This document shows positions 1-9,116 of a stretch of 64,000 bases of DNA, piece after piece. Each line of letters starts with the position of its first letter. The stretch's first letter is position 1. The notes below the pieces were generated by a model. That model made no database searches and was not told the DNA's origin. It worked only from the letters and a program-made list of their open reading frames with translations. Location of the stretch: NCBI RefSeq assembly GCF_003545695.1, contig NZ_QUZZ01000016.1, positions 54,301 to 118,300 of the forward strand, in the 5' to 3' direction. The translations under genes were made by a program, and so were the position numbers. The DNA is from Taibaiella helva (GTDB lineage Bacteria; Bacteroidota; Bacteroidia; Chitinophagales; Chitinophagaceae).

Positions 1-2897
1 TCATGAGTCGTTAATTTTAAGGGTATCAGTAAGGATACCTGTGTGCCGCCGGGCTCACCTCCGGTATCCGGTTTATCGGTAATCTCTACCTGTACGGTGA
101 TCCCGTACATGCGGTTAATGGTCTCTATACGCTGGTGGGTGATCTTCATACCCATAGAGGTATGTTGCGGCTGCCGGTAGCTTACCGCCTGCTTACGGCC
201 TATCCCGTTGTCGTCTATGATACAGCACAAATTGTCCTTCTTAAGCGTGAAAGACAAGGTTAGTTTACCCTCCCGGCCTTTAAGATAGCGTAATCCATGG
301 TTAACCGCGTTTTCAACATAAGGCTGGATAAGCATGGCTGGTATGGCAATCTGTTCCGCAGAAATGTTGGACGCAATATCGAAAGTAACCGTAAACAATT
401 GCCGGAAGCGGACCTGCTCCAGTTCCAGGTAGGTTTGTAACATAGCGATCTCTTCGTTTAAAGGTAACCAATGCGCTTGTGAATGAGCGAGTGTGAGCCT
501 GATAAAATGGGCGAACGAAGTCATGTAATCATTGGCCGTTATTTCATCATGCTGGCTGTAATAGAATTGGATCGCATTAAGCGCATTAAAAATAAAATGC
601 GGATTGATCTGAGCCCTCAGGGCATTCAATTCCAGTTCGGCCAATTGCTGCTGCTTCCGTGCTTCCTGCGCCGCGCGTTTTTTCACCCTGTTTATCCTGA
701 AGCGGAAGACCATTGCTACTATGGCGCCAAGGAGCAGGATAAAAGCACCGACCAGGGCGGGATGGCGCCAGAGTGGCGGCAGGATGGTAATGGAAAGCTG
801 GAGCGGCTTCGCTGTCCATTCACTACCAGGACTACGGCACCATAGCAGCAGCTTATAGTCTCCCGGGCCCAATGCAGAGAAATCAATGGTTTGCGCATAG
901 GTGTATAGTGTATCGCCTGTACCGCCCATCAGCAGGTATTTATATTGCAGCGGGGTGCCTCCTGTATAGCTCAGGCCGGTATAAGAGAGCTGTAGGTTTT
1001 GTTCTTTATTAGAAAACCGGAGGGTTTGCCCGTTGATCGCGCGGCCGTTTGCCGTCTCTAAGTAAAGCCGGGGTGGTTTGGATTGTAAGGTATCCTGGCT
1101 GTTTAGGATCAGAATACCCTGATCCGTGGCCAGGTACAGCCTGCCGCCGCTTTCCGCCAGATCATTGATCTGTTTGCCTGCTATACCTGGAGGAAGGGGA
1201 AATGGTTTTACTGTAAAATGTCCGTCTGTTGTCTGCCGTATGCGGTCGATACCGCCGTCTGAGCTCAGCCAGATACAACTGTTCTCAGCAACAAAAAGCC
1301 GCTTGCAGCTATTGCCTGCCAGTCCATGATGTCTGTCCAACTGTACCGGCGGCAGCCCGTAGTCTTTTATAAAAAGCAGGCCCCGGGTACTGCTGCCCGC
1401 GAGGATACCGCCACCAGGTGCCGGCACCATGCAGGTAATAAAGCAATCCGTTAGCAAGCTGTCCGGGTCGTATTTCACTGGTTGACCATTCTTAAAATAG
1501 CGTAATCCATTGATACCGCCGGCCCATAAGATTTGATTGTTGTCCAGTGCCAGGGCTGTTATGCGTCCTATATGGTCACACCTGGTTTTCCGGGTGCGGT
1601 TGTCGTAAACAACCAGGCCGAAAATGCACCCGGCATAGAAAAAGCGTTCGGAAAAGAAACCGGCTTTCATTGAAGCCTGCCGCCGGATGCAGGATACATC
1701 GTTGTGAATAGTATATAGCCCGACATCGCTTCCCGCCATCAACAATTCATGACCATTATCGCGGACAAACAGGACACGGTTGTTTTGCGGCGTGGTGAGG
1801 GTATGCACCTGTATGGTATTGTCTTTCTTTATCCGATAGACATGCCCGAAATCGTCACCAGCGATAATATTTCCTCCCCTGCTTAAAGCAATAGACAATA
1901 TATTGTTTCTCACCAGACCCGAACGTCGGTCAATGAGCCGGCCACCGTTTGCGGGTATAAAGTATATGCCATCGTTTAAAGTGCTTAGCCACCGGTTGCC
2001 TTCATGGTCTGTCCGCATACAGTTCGTGGGTAGACCACGGGGGAAAGCCGTATCCGGTACGATCTTCCCGGACAAGCTATCATAAATTTGCATGCCCCTG
2101 GCTGTACAAAGCAGCATACCGCCCTTCCCGGAAGGGCCTATCTGGTATATCCGGCCGGGCACACGATGCGTTTTTAACCTTTGCAGACTATCTCCCACAA
2201 AATACCATTGATCCAGTTCCTGTCTCCTGTCCGGATGCCCGAAGCCTGAGGCGAAAAGTGTGTGGCCATCAAAAAATAAAGCGTCGATATAGCCTACCGG
2301 CAGTTTTTGATTGAAGCCGGTTTGGATATTGAATACGTCATTACCGGCGACAATATAGTCCTCTCCGTTTCTGCGAAAGTGCTTTACCCGCTCCGGTGAA
2401 GACAGCTCAATATTCTGCAATACGCGCAGGTATGGGAACCCGGGACAGAGGATCCCTATTTTTTTGCCCACCAGGCAATCATTACCTTCCCGATCGGTAA
2501 ACAGCTCGTCATAATATAGGCTCTCGGCATCTATTTTCCGGCAAAGCGGGTCATTCTCACTGGTATATATTTTCCCGTATTTCAGGTAGCAAGCTTTCCT
2601 GTTGTAACAGACCAGCCAGTAGCGATGCTGTTTGTCTTCTCTTATCCTGAAGACCTCCATATCCGGAATACCTTCTTTAATGGAATAATTCAGAAAAGCC
2701 GATCCATCATAACGGCTTATGCCCTGATCGGTACAAAACCACATAAATCCTTTGCTGTCTTCATACACATCGTACACCACATTGCTGGGCAGGCCGTCTG
2801 CCATAGTAACATGTCGTGCCAAAGGCTCCCATGTGGCTGAAGCATACTTTGCAAAGCATAAGGGCAATAGTAAAAAAAGCAATGGGCAGCACCGCAT
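1..2897 (-). CDS. Two-component sensor histidine kinase with beta-propeller sensor (LytS/YehU type), 3' end outside window
   Basis: A continuous minus-strand frame runs from the ATG at 2897 to the left edge with no stop (about 965 codons seen; the last visible residues, LKLTTH, suggest the end is near). It begins with a signal-like hydrophobic segment (LLFLLLPLCF), followed by about 600 residues of two-component-propeller repeats (first copy includes GLPSNVVYDVYEDSKGFMWF), a Y_Y_Y-like Ig module, one membrane helix near residues 712-732, then a His_kinase (PF06580) domain with NPHFIFNALN near residue 765 and an HATPase domain (VENAVNHGL, DDNGIG). Periplasmic sensing with cytoplasmic kinase output is expected for the family. 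Its partner is probably a LytTR regulator to the left (inference): an ATG on the same strand overlaps the visible end. GTG codons lie upstream of the chosen start, but ATG 2897 directly precedes the signal segment. Confidence 0.88.
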   Translation of the reverse strand, partial: MRCCPLLFLLLPLCFAKYASATWEPLARHVTMADGLPSNVVYDVYEDSKGFMWFCTDQGISRYDGSAFLNYSIKEGIPDMEVFRIREDKQHRYWLVCYNRKACYLKYGKIYTSENDPLCRKIDAESLYYDELFTDREGNDCLVGKKIGILCPGFPYLRVLQNIELSSPERVKHFRRNGEDYIVAGNDVFNIQTGFNQKLPVGYIDALFFDGHTLFASGFGHPDRRQELDQWYFVGDSLQRLKTHRVPGRIYQIGPSGKGGMLLCTARGMQIYDSLSGKIVPDTAFPRGLPTNCMRTDHEGNRWLSTLNDGIYFIPANGGRLIDRRSGLVRNNILSIALSRGGNIIAGDDFGHVYRIKKDNTIQVHTLTTPQNNRVLFVRDNGHELLMAGSDVGLYTIHNDVSCIRRQASMKAGFFSERFFYAGCIFGLVVYDNRTRKTRCDHIGRITALALDNNQILWAGGINGLRYFKNGQPVKYDPDSLLTDCFITCMVPAPGGGILAGSSTRGLLFIKDYGLPPVQLDRHHGLAGNSCKRLFVAENSCIWLSSDGGIDRIRQTTDGHFTVKPFPLPPGIAGKQINDLAESGGRLYLATDQGILILNSQDTLQSKPPRLYLETANGRAINGQTLRFSNKEQNLQLSYTGLSYTGGTPLQYKYLLMGGTGDTLYTYAQTIDFSALGPGDYKLLLWCRSPGSEWTAKPLQLSITILPPLWRHPALVGAFILLLGAIVAMVFRFRINRVKKRAAQEARKQQQLAELELNALRAQINPHFIFNALNAIQFYYSQHDEITANDYMTSFAHFIRLTLAHSQAHWLPLNEEIAMLQTYLELEQVRFRQLFTVTFDIASNISAEQIAIPAMLIQPYVENAVNHGLRYLKGREGKLTLSFTLKKDNLCCIIDDNGIGRKQAVSYRQPQHTSMGMKITHQRIETINRMYGITVQVEITDKPDTGGEPGGTQVSLLIPLKLTTH

Positions 2898-3292
2898 AAC
2901 AAAAGCATAATTCACAATATAGGTAAAAATAAAAATATCTCTTAGTAATCTGCTTTTGTAGTATACAGATAAGCAGGGAGAAGTATTCCTTATGCCTGAA
3001 CCGCTCTTTAACCGGTCACTTGTTGCATCATCAACCATAGCGGATAAAAAAAGATCGCGTTTCTGTAGCTGCCAGCTAATGCATTCCTGTCGGTGCAGTT
3101 AACAGTATAGGCGTGCATTTGCTCCTCAGCCGGACATACTTACTCAATGTCGTTTCTTTATATGGTCTCTAATAGCCTAATTGCAGGTATAAGGCCCCGG
3201 GATCCCTATTACCGGCCATTTCGTACACAATCGCTGAACAACCACCCCATGGCGGTATAAGACAGGGGAGGACAAATCTAAATTTCTCAACG
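2898..3292. other. Intergenic region between the kinase and the peptide genes
   Basis: No gene is supported here. The stretch must hold the divergent upstream regions of the sensor kinase (minus) and of the first Cys-rich peptide gene (plus). A purine-rich GGGGAGGA at about 3266-3273 lies some 20 bases before the peptide ATG, too far for an ordinary ribosome binding site. No clean TAnnTTTG box was found before the peptide gene. Confidence 0.5.
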
Positions 3293-3550
3293 ATGAAAAA
3301 ATCAAAATTAGTGCTGAACAAAAAACTATCTTTTGGTAAAGAGGACATTATGCCCCTTAGCGGAATGAAGAACATAGCCGGCGGAGCAGATACCATACAT
3401 CAATGCGCGCCATCCGCAGCATGTACGATACCCGCAGGCGGTTGCAACGAACAAGATTATACTGCTACTTGCCCTGCAGGCTGTGTATTTCCACCTCAAT
3501 CCGTCAATCAGTGCAGTATCAGCACTGATACAATAAGCAAAATGCCATAG
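3293..3550 (+). CDS. Cys-rich double-glycine leader peptide precursor 1 (class I lanthipeptide-like)
   Basis: 85 residues. The N-terminal part (MKKSKLVLNKKLSFGKED, then a short stretch ending IAGGA) has the lysine/leucine-rich leader ending in Gly-Gly that is typical of Bacteroidota class I lanthipeptide-like precursors and of other GG-leader peptides. The core after GG carries six Cys together with many Ser and Thr, the residues needed for lanthionine rings or disulfides. A second, unrelated-core peptide follows 110 bases downstream. No LanB dehydratase, LanC cyclase, peptidase-ABC exporter or radical-SAM maturase is seen in the window, so the modification is unknown. An alternative reading is a disulfide-bonded bacteriocin-like peptide. 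Confidence 0.72.
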   Translation: MKKSKLVLNKKLSFGKEDIMPLSGMKNIAGGADTIHQCAPSAACTIPAGGCNEQDYTATCPAGCVFPPQSVNQCSISTDTISKMP

Positions 3551-3660
3551 TGCCCCAACACAAAGCCCGTCTGTCTCCCCCACTTTTAATTAAGTGATGG
3601 GTCATCCGATACCAGGATCCATATTTTTCCTGTCAACGCAAATATTCAAAATTCAAACCG

Positions 3661-3894
3661 ATGAAGAAACAATCAATCGATTTAAAAAAGCTGGAAATAA
3701 AAAAGACATCTATTTCCAGGCTGGAAAGCAGTAACATTACAGGAGGAGACGCTTCACAATTTTGTGTGCCGTCGGAACCACAGCAGTCCGATATTTGCTC
3801 ACATTTAGACCAATGTGCCTCACAGAGGTGTACGTGGAGACTTTGTTATTCGGTGTTGTGCTCCACCTCGCCCGTATTGAAATGTGTCGCTTAG
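3661..3894 (+). CDS. Cys-rich double-glycine leader peptide precursor 2 (class I lanthipeptide-like)
   Basis: 77 residues. The leader MKKQSIDLKKLEIKKTSISR continues to a Gly-Gly (NITGGD) and resembles that of the preceding peptide in its Lys/Leu spacing, while the core is quite different and holds seven Cys with several Ser/Thr. Paired precursors with conserved leaders and divergent cores are the usual sign of a shared maturation and export route. The ATG at 3661 is chosen because it opens the recognisable leader. A strong hairpin lies 20 bases after the stop. No modification enzymes are visible nearby. Confidence 0.7.
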   Translation: MKKQSIDLKKLEIKKTSISRLESSNITGGDASQFCVPSEPQQSDICSHLDQCASQRCTWRLCYSVLCSTSPVLKCVA

Positions 3895-3914
3895 GTCCGT
3901 TCCTGGAAAATAAA

Positions 3915-3954
3915 GGCTGTCTCCTGCGCATGTACGCAAACGTAGGAGGCAGCC
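3915..3954. terminator. Hairpin after the peptide genes
   Basis: Arms of 14 bases (3915-3928 and 3941-3954) pair with two G-U wobbles around a 12-base loop. There is no T run on the plus side; the A-rich stretch before it gives a T-rich tail only on the minus strand. It is a likely structural terminator for the peptide transcript or a processing hairpin. Confidence 0.5.
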
Positions 3955-4033
3955 TCAGGCGATAAGGAGACCGGACCCGGAATAGTATTGTTTCCGCTGG
4001 TGAATTTCCGCAGTATTTGCCTATCTTCAGCCC

Positions 4034-5656
4034 ATGAATTTTGCCGGTAAAGGCCTGCACTGGCTTACAGCGAAAAATCACAGGATATTCTTTTTCTTCC
4101 TGGCGCTGGCCGGTTTGCTCTACCTGCCTTCCCTCGATGCCAAGTTTACCTCCGATTTTATTTTTTGGTCAAATCGTTATGATAAGCAGGGGACTGCCGG
4201 TTTAAAAAACGGCTTCGGCGATCCCAGCCTCAAGTATATGTACCACCTGCTGATGTATGGCTGCTACCGCTTGTTCGGTACGCATCCTTTTGGCTGGTAT
4301 CTCATCTGCCTGGGACTGCATGCGCTTAACGCCACATTGCTGCAGGTTCTGCTGCGCAAGATCCTGCAACACCTGCAGATCGCACGCCCTTGGCTGCCGC
4401 TTACGGCGACCTTATTCTTCCTCCTCTCTCCTTACCAGACGGAAGCGGTGGTATGGGCTGCGACTATTCATTTCCTGTTTGCTTCCGTTATGTTGCTGAC
4501 AGGTCTTATCGCATTGATCCGTTTCTGGGAAACGGGTGCCTTAAAAGCACTGGCCGGCCTCTTTATCCCGTTTGGCATTGGCCTGTTTGCGACTGAAGCC
4601 ATATTCGTGCTGCCTTTGCTGCTGTGCTGCCTGACGGCTTTGTTTGTCTTAAGAAGCGACCTGAAAATACCTTTGGGTAAAACAATCCTTTGGGCACTGC
4701 TGCCGGCCTTCCTGATGGTAGCCGGCTTTGTGGGACTTACCTATCTCCGTTTCGGCAATCCCGTAGGGCACTATGGCGCTGCCATGCACCTGAATACCGA
4801 CTTATCCTATATCGGTGTCAACTGTTTTAAATACTTCCTGAAGTTCGTTCTGTGGTTCCGGTACCTGCCTTTCAGCCACGCGGCCTTTCTCAATTACCTG
4901 GATAAGGATATGAACGGTGTGTATGTATTGCTGGCGCTGGGGACCGTGCTGCTCCTGTGCCTGCTCCTGCTTAGGAAAACGGGTCGAAAGGGAATGCTGC
5001 TGTGGTTTTTGTTCTTTAGTTTCCTGGCCGCCCTGCTCCCTGTGATCAACCTGGAGACTTTGTTTGTAAAAGACATCCAGTCGGATCGTTATGGCTATCT
5101 GCCTTCTCTTTTCTTCTACCCGCTCGCGGCTGCAGCCATTAGCTTCCTGTTCGGGGAATGGCTGCGGAAGCTTGTGGCCAGCTTGTATCTTATCGCCAGC
5201 ATCATCTGTCTCAGCAACGCTGTACAAAAATGGCGCTTCGCCGGTGAGATGATCGAGAATCTTGTCCGTACTTTTCCTCATAAGGCAAGCGGCCGTGTCT
5301 ATATCCTTAACCTGGTTGACACTTACGGCGGCGCCTACTGCCTGCGTATGGGCTTTGACGTCAAACTCACCCGTAAGTATGGCCATGATTTGCCGGATAT
5401 AACCTCGCTAGCGCACTATACGATGTATGCGCCTGAAGATTCGGTGAGCGTGGTACCGAAAGGAAACAATACCTACGAGGTGCGTGCCGGTGGCTGGGGT
5501 GGCTGGCTATGGGGGATGCCGCTGGGCGATAGCCCGGAATACGAGGTGACTACCGACGGCAGCACACGGCAGTATACTATACATTTCAAAGACCTGAAGC
5601 CGGAGGATATGATCCTTTACCAGGCGGGCCCCGAATGGCGCGTACTTTCCCGTTAA
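4034..5656 (+). CDS. Polytopic membrane protein, GT-C/TMTC-like
   Basis: 540 residues with roughly ten to twelve hydrophobic helices and a C-terminal soluble tail of about 120 residues. The motif SPYQTEAVVW near residue 133 resembles the HPxHTEAV signature of TMTC/DUF1736-type GT-C glycosyltransferases, and an aspartate-bearing loop follows the first helix (LPSLDAKF). This points to a lipid-linked-sugar transferase fold in the inner membrane, but no substrate can be named. It stands alone, downstream of the peptide genes and in the same direction, with 139 bases and a hairpin between them. It could instead be an O-antigen-ligase-like or uncharacterised membrane protein. Confidence 0.75.
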   Translation: MNFAGKGLHWLTAKNHRIFFFFLALAGLLYLPSLDAKFTSDFIFWSNRYDKQGTAGLKNGFGDPSLKYMYHLLMYGCYRLFGTHPFGWYLICLGLHALNATLLQVLLRKILQHLQIARPWLPLTATLFFLLSPYQTEAVVWAATIHFLFASVMLLTGLIALIRFWETGALKALAGLFIPFGIGLFATEAIFVLPLLLCCLTALFVLRSDLKIPLGKTILWALLPAFLMVAGFVGLTYLRFGNPVGHYGAAMHLNTDLSYIGVNCFKYFLKFVLWFRYLPFSHAAFLNYLDKDMNGVYVLLALGTVLLLCLLLLRKTGRKGMLLWFLFFSFLAALLPVINLETLFVKDIQSDRYGYLPSLFFYPLAAAAISFLFGEWLRKLVASLYLIASIICLSNAVQKWRFAGEMIENLVRTFPHKASGRVYILNLVDTYGGAYCLRMGFDVKLTRKYGHDLPDITSLAHYTMYAPEDSVSVVPKGNNTYEVRAGGWGGWLWGMPLGDSPEYEVTTDGSTRQYTIHFKDLKPEDMILYQAGPEWRVLSR

Positions 5657-5690
5657 CAGGTCATTCTGATGATGTTAGGCAATTTTCATT

Positions 5691-5698
5691 TATTTTTG
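5691..5698 (+). promoter_or_regulatory. Putative -7 box (TATTTTTG)
   Basis: Matches TAnnTTTG. It lies about 240 bases before hppD, so if used the transcript has a long leader. No good -33 element was seen. Confidence 0.3.
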
Positions 5699-5938
5699 TG
5701 TCACCGGCCGGTCATTTGTATGTTGGCCTGACTTTTCGAGGCAAGAACCTAAAATCAATAAGCAGTGGAAAGAGAATTTCATAACTCTTCTTACATCAGG
5801 GTAAAGAAGAGGCTCAAAAAGCTGGTCATGGCGATGTGGAGCTGATAAGATGTTTTTTTTAAAAAAGTATCAGGGAGCGCAAACTCCTTTATACCCGATT
5901 CTGAATCTACCAACTAACATCTTAAATTTAATAAAGAC

Positions 5939-7078
5939 ATGTCTACAGTAACCGGAAAAACATTTGCTGAGAAAATAGCTCAGGCCCAGGATTTCCTGCC
6001 GATCAACGGTACCGATTATATTGAATTTTATGTAGGTAATGCCAAGCAGGCAGCGCACTATTACAAAACAGCCTTCGGCTTCCAGTCTGTGGCTTATGCA
6101 GGCCCCGAAACCGGTGTACGCGACCGTTCTTCCTATGTATTGCAGCAGGGTAAGATCCGTCTTGTGCTGACCACTGCATTGAACTCCGAGCATCCTATTT
6201 CTGAGCACGTGAAAAAGCACGGTGATGGCGTAAAGGTATTGGCTCTGTGGGTTGAAGACGCTTACAGCGCATTTGAAGAAACCACCAAACGCGGCGGAAA
6301 ACCTTACCAGGAGCCTGTTACGCTTACCGATGAGTTCGGCGAAGTGCGCATGTCGGGCATTTACACTTACGGTGAGACGGTACACATGTTCATCGAGCGT
6401 AAAAACTATAAAGGCGCTTTTATGCCGGGCTATGAGGCCTGGAAGAGTGATTACAACCCTTCCGACGCCGGTCTGCTGTATGTCGACCATTGCGTGGGTA
6501 ATGTCGGTTGGAACCGTATGCTGCCGACTGTAAAATGGTATGAGGATGTGATGGGCTTTGTGAATATCCTTTCTTTTGACGACAAGCAGATCAATACCGA
6601 ATACTCGGCCCTGATGAGTAAGGTAATGAGCAATGGCAACGGCTATTCCAAGTTTCCCATCAACGAGCCCGCCGAAGGCAAAAAGAAGTCACAGATCGAA
6701 GAGTACCTGGATTTCTATGAGGGAGAAGGCGTACAGCATATCGCCGTAGCGACCAAAGATATTGTGAAGACCGTGATCGAACTGAAAGCACGTGGTGTAG
6801 AATTCCTGAGCGCTCCGCCCGATGCATATTATGAAATGCTGCCCGAGCGCGTGGGCTCTATCGATGAAGATATCAAGAAGCTGCAGGGACTGGGCATCCT
6901 GGTCGATCGCGACGAGGAAGGCTACCTGTTACAGATCTTTACCAAGCCGGTGGAAGACCGCCCTACTCTTTTCTTCGAGATTATCGAGCGCCATGGTGCG
7001 CAGAGCTTCGGTGCCGGTAACTTCAAGGCTTTGTTTGAAAGCATTGAAAGAGAGCAGGCCAAGCGCGGCAACCTGTAA
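5939..7078 (+). CDS. hppD: 4-hydroxyphenylpyruvate dioxygenase
   Basis: 379 residues, the usual bacterial length. It converts 4-hydroxyphenylpyruvate to homogentisate in tyrosine catabolism using Fe(II). Two vicinal-oxygen-chelate halves are visible. The three iron ligands are in place: His184 (VDHCVG), His267 (VQHIAV) and Glu347 (FFEIIER), and the C-terminal family stretch (GAGNFKALFESIE) is intact. No homogentisate dioxygenase neighbour is present. A perfect 23-base-arm inverted repeat follows and separates it from the convergent saccharopine dehydrogenase-family gene. Confidence 0.95.
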   Translation: MSTVTGKTFAEKIAQAQDFLPINGTDYIEFYVGNAKQAAHYYKTAFGFQSVAYAGPETGVRDRSSYVLQQGKIRLVLTTALNSEHPISEHVKKHGDGVKVLALWVEDAYSAFEETTKRGGKPYQEPVTLTDEFGEVRMSGIYTYGETVHMFIERKNYKGAFMPGYEAWKSDYNPSDAGLLYVDHCVGNVGWNRMLPTVKWYEDVMGFVNILSFDDKQINTEYSALMSKVMSNGNGYSKFPINEPAEGKKKSQIEEYLDFYEGEGVQHIAVATKDIVKTVIELKARGVEFLSAPPDAYYEMLPERVGSIDEDIKKLQGLGILVDRDEEGYLLQIFTKPVEDRPTLFFEIIERHGAQSFGAGNFKALFESIEREQAKRGNL

Positions 7079-7095
7079 GGTTATCGTTGTGATAT

Positions 7096-7141
7096 AAACA
7101 AAAGAGAAGTCAAGTTTCGAAACTTGACTTCTCTTTTGTTT
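7096..7141. terminator. Bidirectional terminator between convergent genes
   Basis: A perfect inverted repeat of two 23-base arms meeting at TTTCGAAA. An A run precedes and a T run follows, so it can terminate hppD (plus) and the saccharopine dehydrogenase-family gene (minus). Confidence 0.9.
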
Positions 7142-7153
7142 TACCTGTTACCA

Positions 7154-8482
7154 TTAATCGATGATCTCAATAAACTCGATACCGTTTTTCTTCAGCTCCT
7201 TCAGCACAGGCACATAAACCTCCGGCATTACCGGGATGTGCACACCAGTGATGTTCCTGGTGCTGATCTCCTGCAGCAGGATCTTCTTGGCCAGGATCGC
7301 CATAGGCAGGCCCACGGTCTTGGACATGGCGCTGTACTGGCGGTTGTCGCCGGTTACGATCATAGAGCTGGTAAGCTTTACCAGCACGCCTTTCCTTTCG
7401 TAATCGATCTGGTGCTGCATCACGACCATATCCTTATCCAACGCTTTCATTTTCCAGCGCTCTTCCAGCAGGGTCTGCAGGATATCGGCCGAAGACAGCT
7501 GGCCGACGCCATTGATGCGGCGGTTGTCGAACAAGCCCAGCCAATCCATTTGCTTCATCTCTTTTTCATCGGCGCCGAATTTCTTCTTGAATTGTTCGCG
7601 CAGCTTGGCATCGTTGGCCACACCGACCACTTTTGCAGTCCAGTCGGCATATGAGCTGTTGTCGGCCTGGAACTTGTCGTCCTCATTCACCAGGCCGGCC
7701 TTGATCACCAGGTCCCAGCCTTTCATAAAGGCCGGATGACGCAGCGTTGCGCGCATAAAGGTTTTGATCTCGGGAAGGCTGTAGAGCTCCAGATACTTCA
7801 GCGAATCCCGGTTGGGATAATAGCTGAGCGAACCCAGCTCCGCCACTTTGATCTTTTTGCTGGCAGAGAACAACTGCTCGTATTTCGCTTCATGCTGCTT
7901 GCCGTTTTCCAGCCATACGGCACCTTGTTTTCCAGCCAGGACAATGTTGCGCGGGTTCCAGCTGATCTTGTAATGCCAGGGATTGTCGTCGCTCTCGGGC
8001 GCTACCAAGCCGCCGCAGTAGCTTTTGAAACTCTGGATCGTGCCGGCAATACGCTGTACGCCATGAATAATGGCGTTGGCCGACATGTGGTCGATACCAG
8101 GGTCCAGGCCCATTTCACACATCATGCAGATGCCCGCCTTTTTTGCCTCGGCATCCAGCGCCCTGATCTCCTCAGATACATAGGACGAGGTAATGAGGTT
8201 CTTTTTGAATTTCAAGCAGTCTTTGGCCAGCAGGTAATGCAGGTGGGGCGGCATCAGCGACAGAACGATATCCGCATTTTTGACCAGCTGCTGCCGGGCA
8301 TGCTCGTCCATAATATCGATCACTGCGGCTTCTCCCTTGGGGTGCCCGTTCAGCTTTTCAGCGATCATTTCCGGGTTGGCATCCATTACGACCACTCTCC
8401 ATTTTTGCTTCGCGTTGGAGAGCATATAGTCAATGAGATGAGCAGACGACTTGCCTGCTCCTGCAATAAGAACTGTAAGCAT
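7154..8482 (-). CDS. Saccharopine dehydrogenase family protein
   Basis: 442 residues. The N-terminus is a Rossmann nucleotide-binding fold (VLIAGAGKSSAHLIDYM) with an acidic residue after strand 2 (VVMDAN). The family motifs SLMPPHLH, SSYVSEE and EMGLDPGIDHM follow, matching saccharopine reductase-type enzymes (LYS9/lysine catabolic). Saccharopine dehydrogenases link lysine, 2-oxoglutarate and glutamate metabolism; the direction and cofactor cannot be settled from sequence alone. Monocistronic on the minus strand. Start ATG 8482 sits right before the Rossmann motif. Confidence 0.88.
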   Translation of the reverse strand: MLTVLIAGAGKSSAHLIDYMLSNAKQKWRVVVMDANPEMIAEKLNGHPKGEAAVIDIMDEHARQQLVKNADIVLSLMPPHLHYLLAKDCLKFKKNLITSSYVSEEIRALDAEAKKAGICMMCEMGLDPGIDHMSANAIIHGVQRIAGTIQSFKSYCGGLVAPESDDNPWHYKISWNPRNIVLAGKQGAVWLENGKQHEAKYEQLFSASKKIKVAELGSLSYYPNRDSLKYLELYSLPEIKTFMRATLRHPAFMKGWDLVIKAGLVNEDDKFQADNSSYADWTAKVVGVANDAKLREQFKKKFGADEKEMKQMDWLGLFDNRRINGVGQLSSADILQTLLEERWKMKALDKDMVVMQHQIDYERKGVLVKLTSSMIVTGDNRQYSAMSKTVGLPMAILAKKILLQEISTRNITGVHIPVMPEVYVPVLKELKKNGIEFIEIID

Positions 8483-8613
8483 AGTACATTTTGTTAATTG
8501 GTTAGTAAGTGCATTGCAAATATAGTCAACTAGTACACATTTTTTTTACATTTAAAAAAAAAGGTTTGTTTTAATTGCGCACTTTTTAAAGTATAAATAA
8601 ATCGGGTAAGCAT

Positions 8614-8621
8614 TAACTTTG
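8614..8621 (+). promoter_or_regulatory. Putative -7 box (TAACTTTG) of thioesterase gene
   Basis: Full TAnnTTTG match 18 bases before the ATG at 8640, giving a very short predicted leader. Confidence 0.55.
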
Positions 8622-8639
8622 ACGGCTCAATCTTATTGC

Positions 8640-9074
8640 ATGTCAATCTGGAAAAAAGAAAATATAAGCCTGGATGAGCTGAATGCCTTACGCCATAAAA
8701 CACTGGCGGGTGTTCTGGACATGCAGTTTACCGAGATCGGCGACGATTTTCTGCGTTTGCAGATGCCGGTAGACGAACGGACGCATCAACCCTACGGCCT
8801 GCTGCATGGCGGCGCTTCAGCAGCCCTGGCCGAAACTGTGGGTAGTGTAGCCAGCTGGCTGTGCATCGATACCGATAAGCAGATCTGCGTGGGTATGGAG
8901 ATCAATTGCAATCATGTACGCGGCAAACGGAACGGTATAGTTACTGCTACGGCCACTGCCCTGCATCTCGGCGCTACTTCGCATGTATGGGATATCCGGA
9001 TCACGGATGAAGGCGGTAAGCTGGTCTGTATCAGCCGCCTGACGATGGCAGTGCTAAAGAAAAAAGAGCCGTAA
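8640..9074 (+). CDS. Hotdog-fold thioesterase (PaaI/MenI-like)
   Basis: 144 residues. The hotdog motif HGGASAALAETVGS near residues 60-73 is the active-site helix of the PaaI/YdiI/MenI thioesterase family, with the catalytic Glu in ALAET. The family hydrolyses acyl-CoA esters such as 1,4-dihydroxy-2-naphthoyl-CoA or phenylacetyl-CoA derivatives; which one cannot be told. ATG 8640 is preferred over the TTG at 8619, because the latter overlaps the -7 box. No menaquinone genes are adjacent. Confidence 0.85.
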   Translation: MSIWKKENISLDELNALRHKTLAGVLDMQFTEIGDDFLRLQMPVDERTHQPYGLLHGGASAALAETVGSVASWLCIDTDKQICVGMEINCNHVRGKRNGIVTATATALHLGATSHVWDIRITDEGGKLVCISRLTMAVLKKKEP

Positions 9075-9116
9075 GCCTCTTGCCCCAATCGTATTTCTAA
9101 ACACTATTCTTGTCTC

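Noticed and set aside
4802..5386. Long minus-strand open frame inside the GT-C-like gene
   Set aside because: Antisense shadow of a membrane-protein gene; the sense frame has clear helices and motifs.
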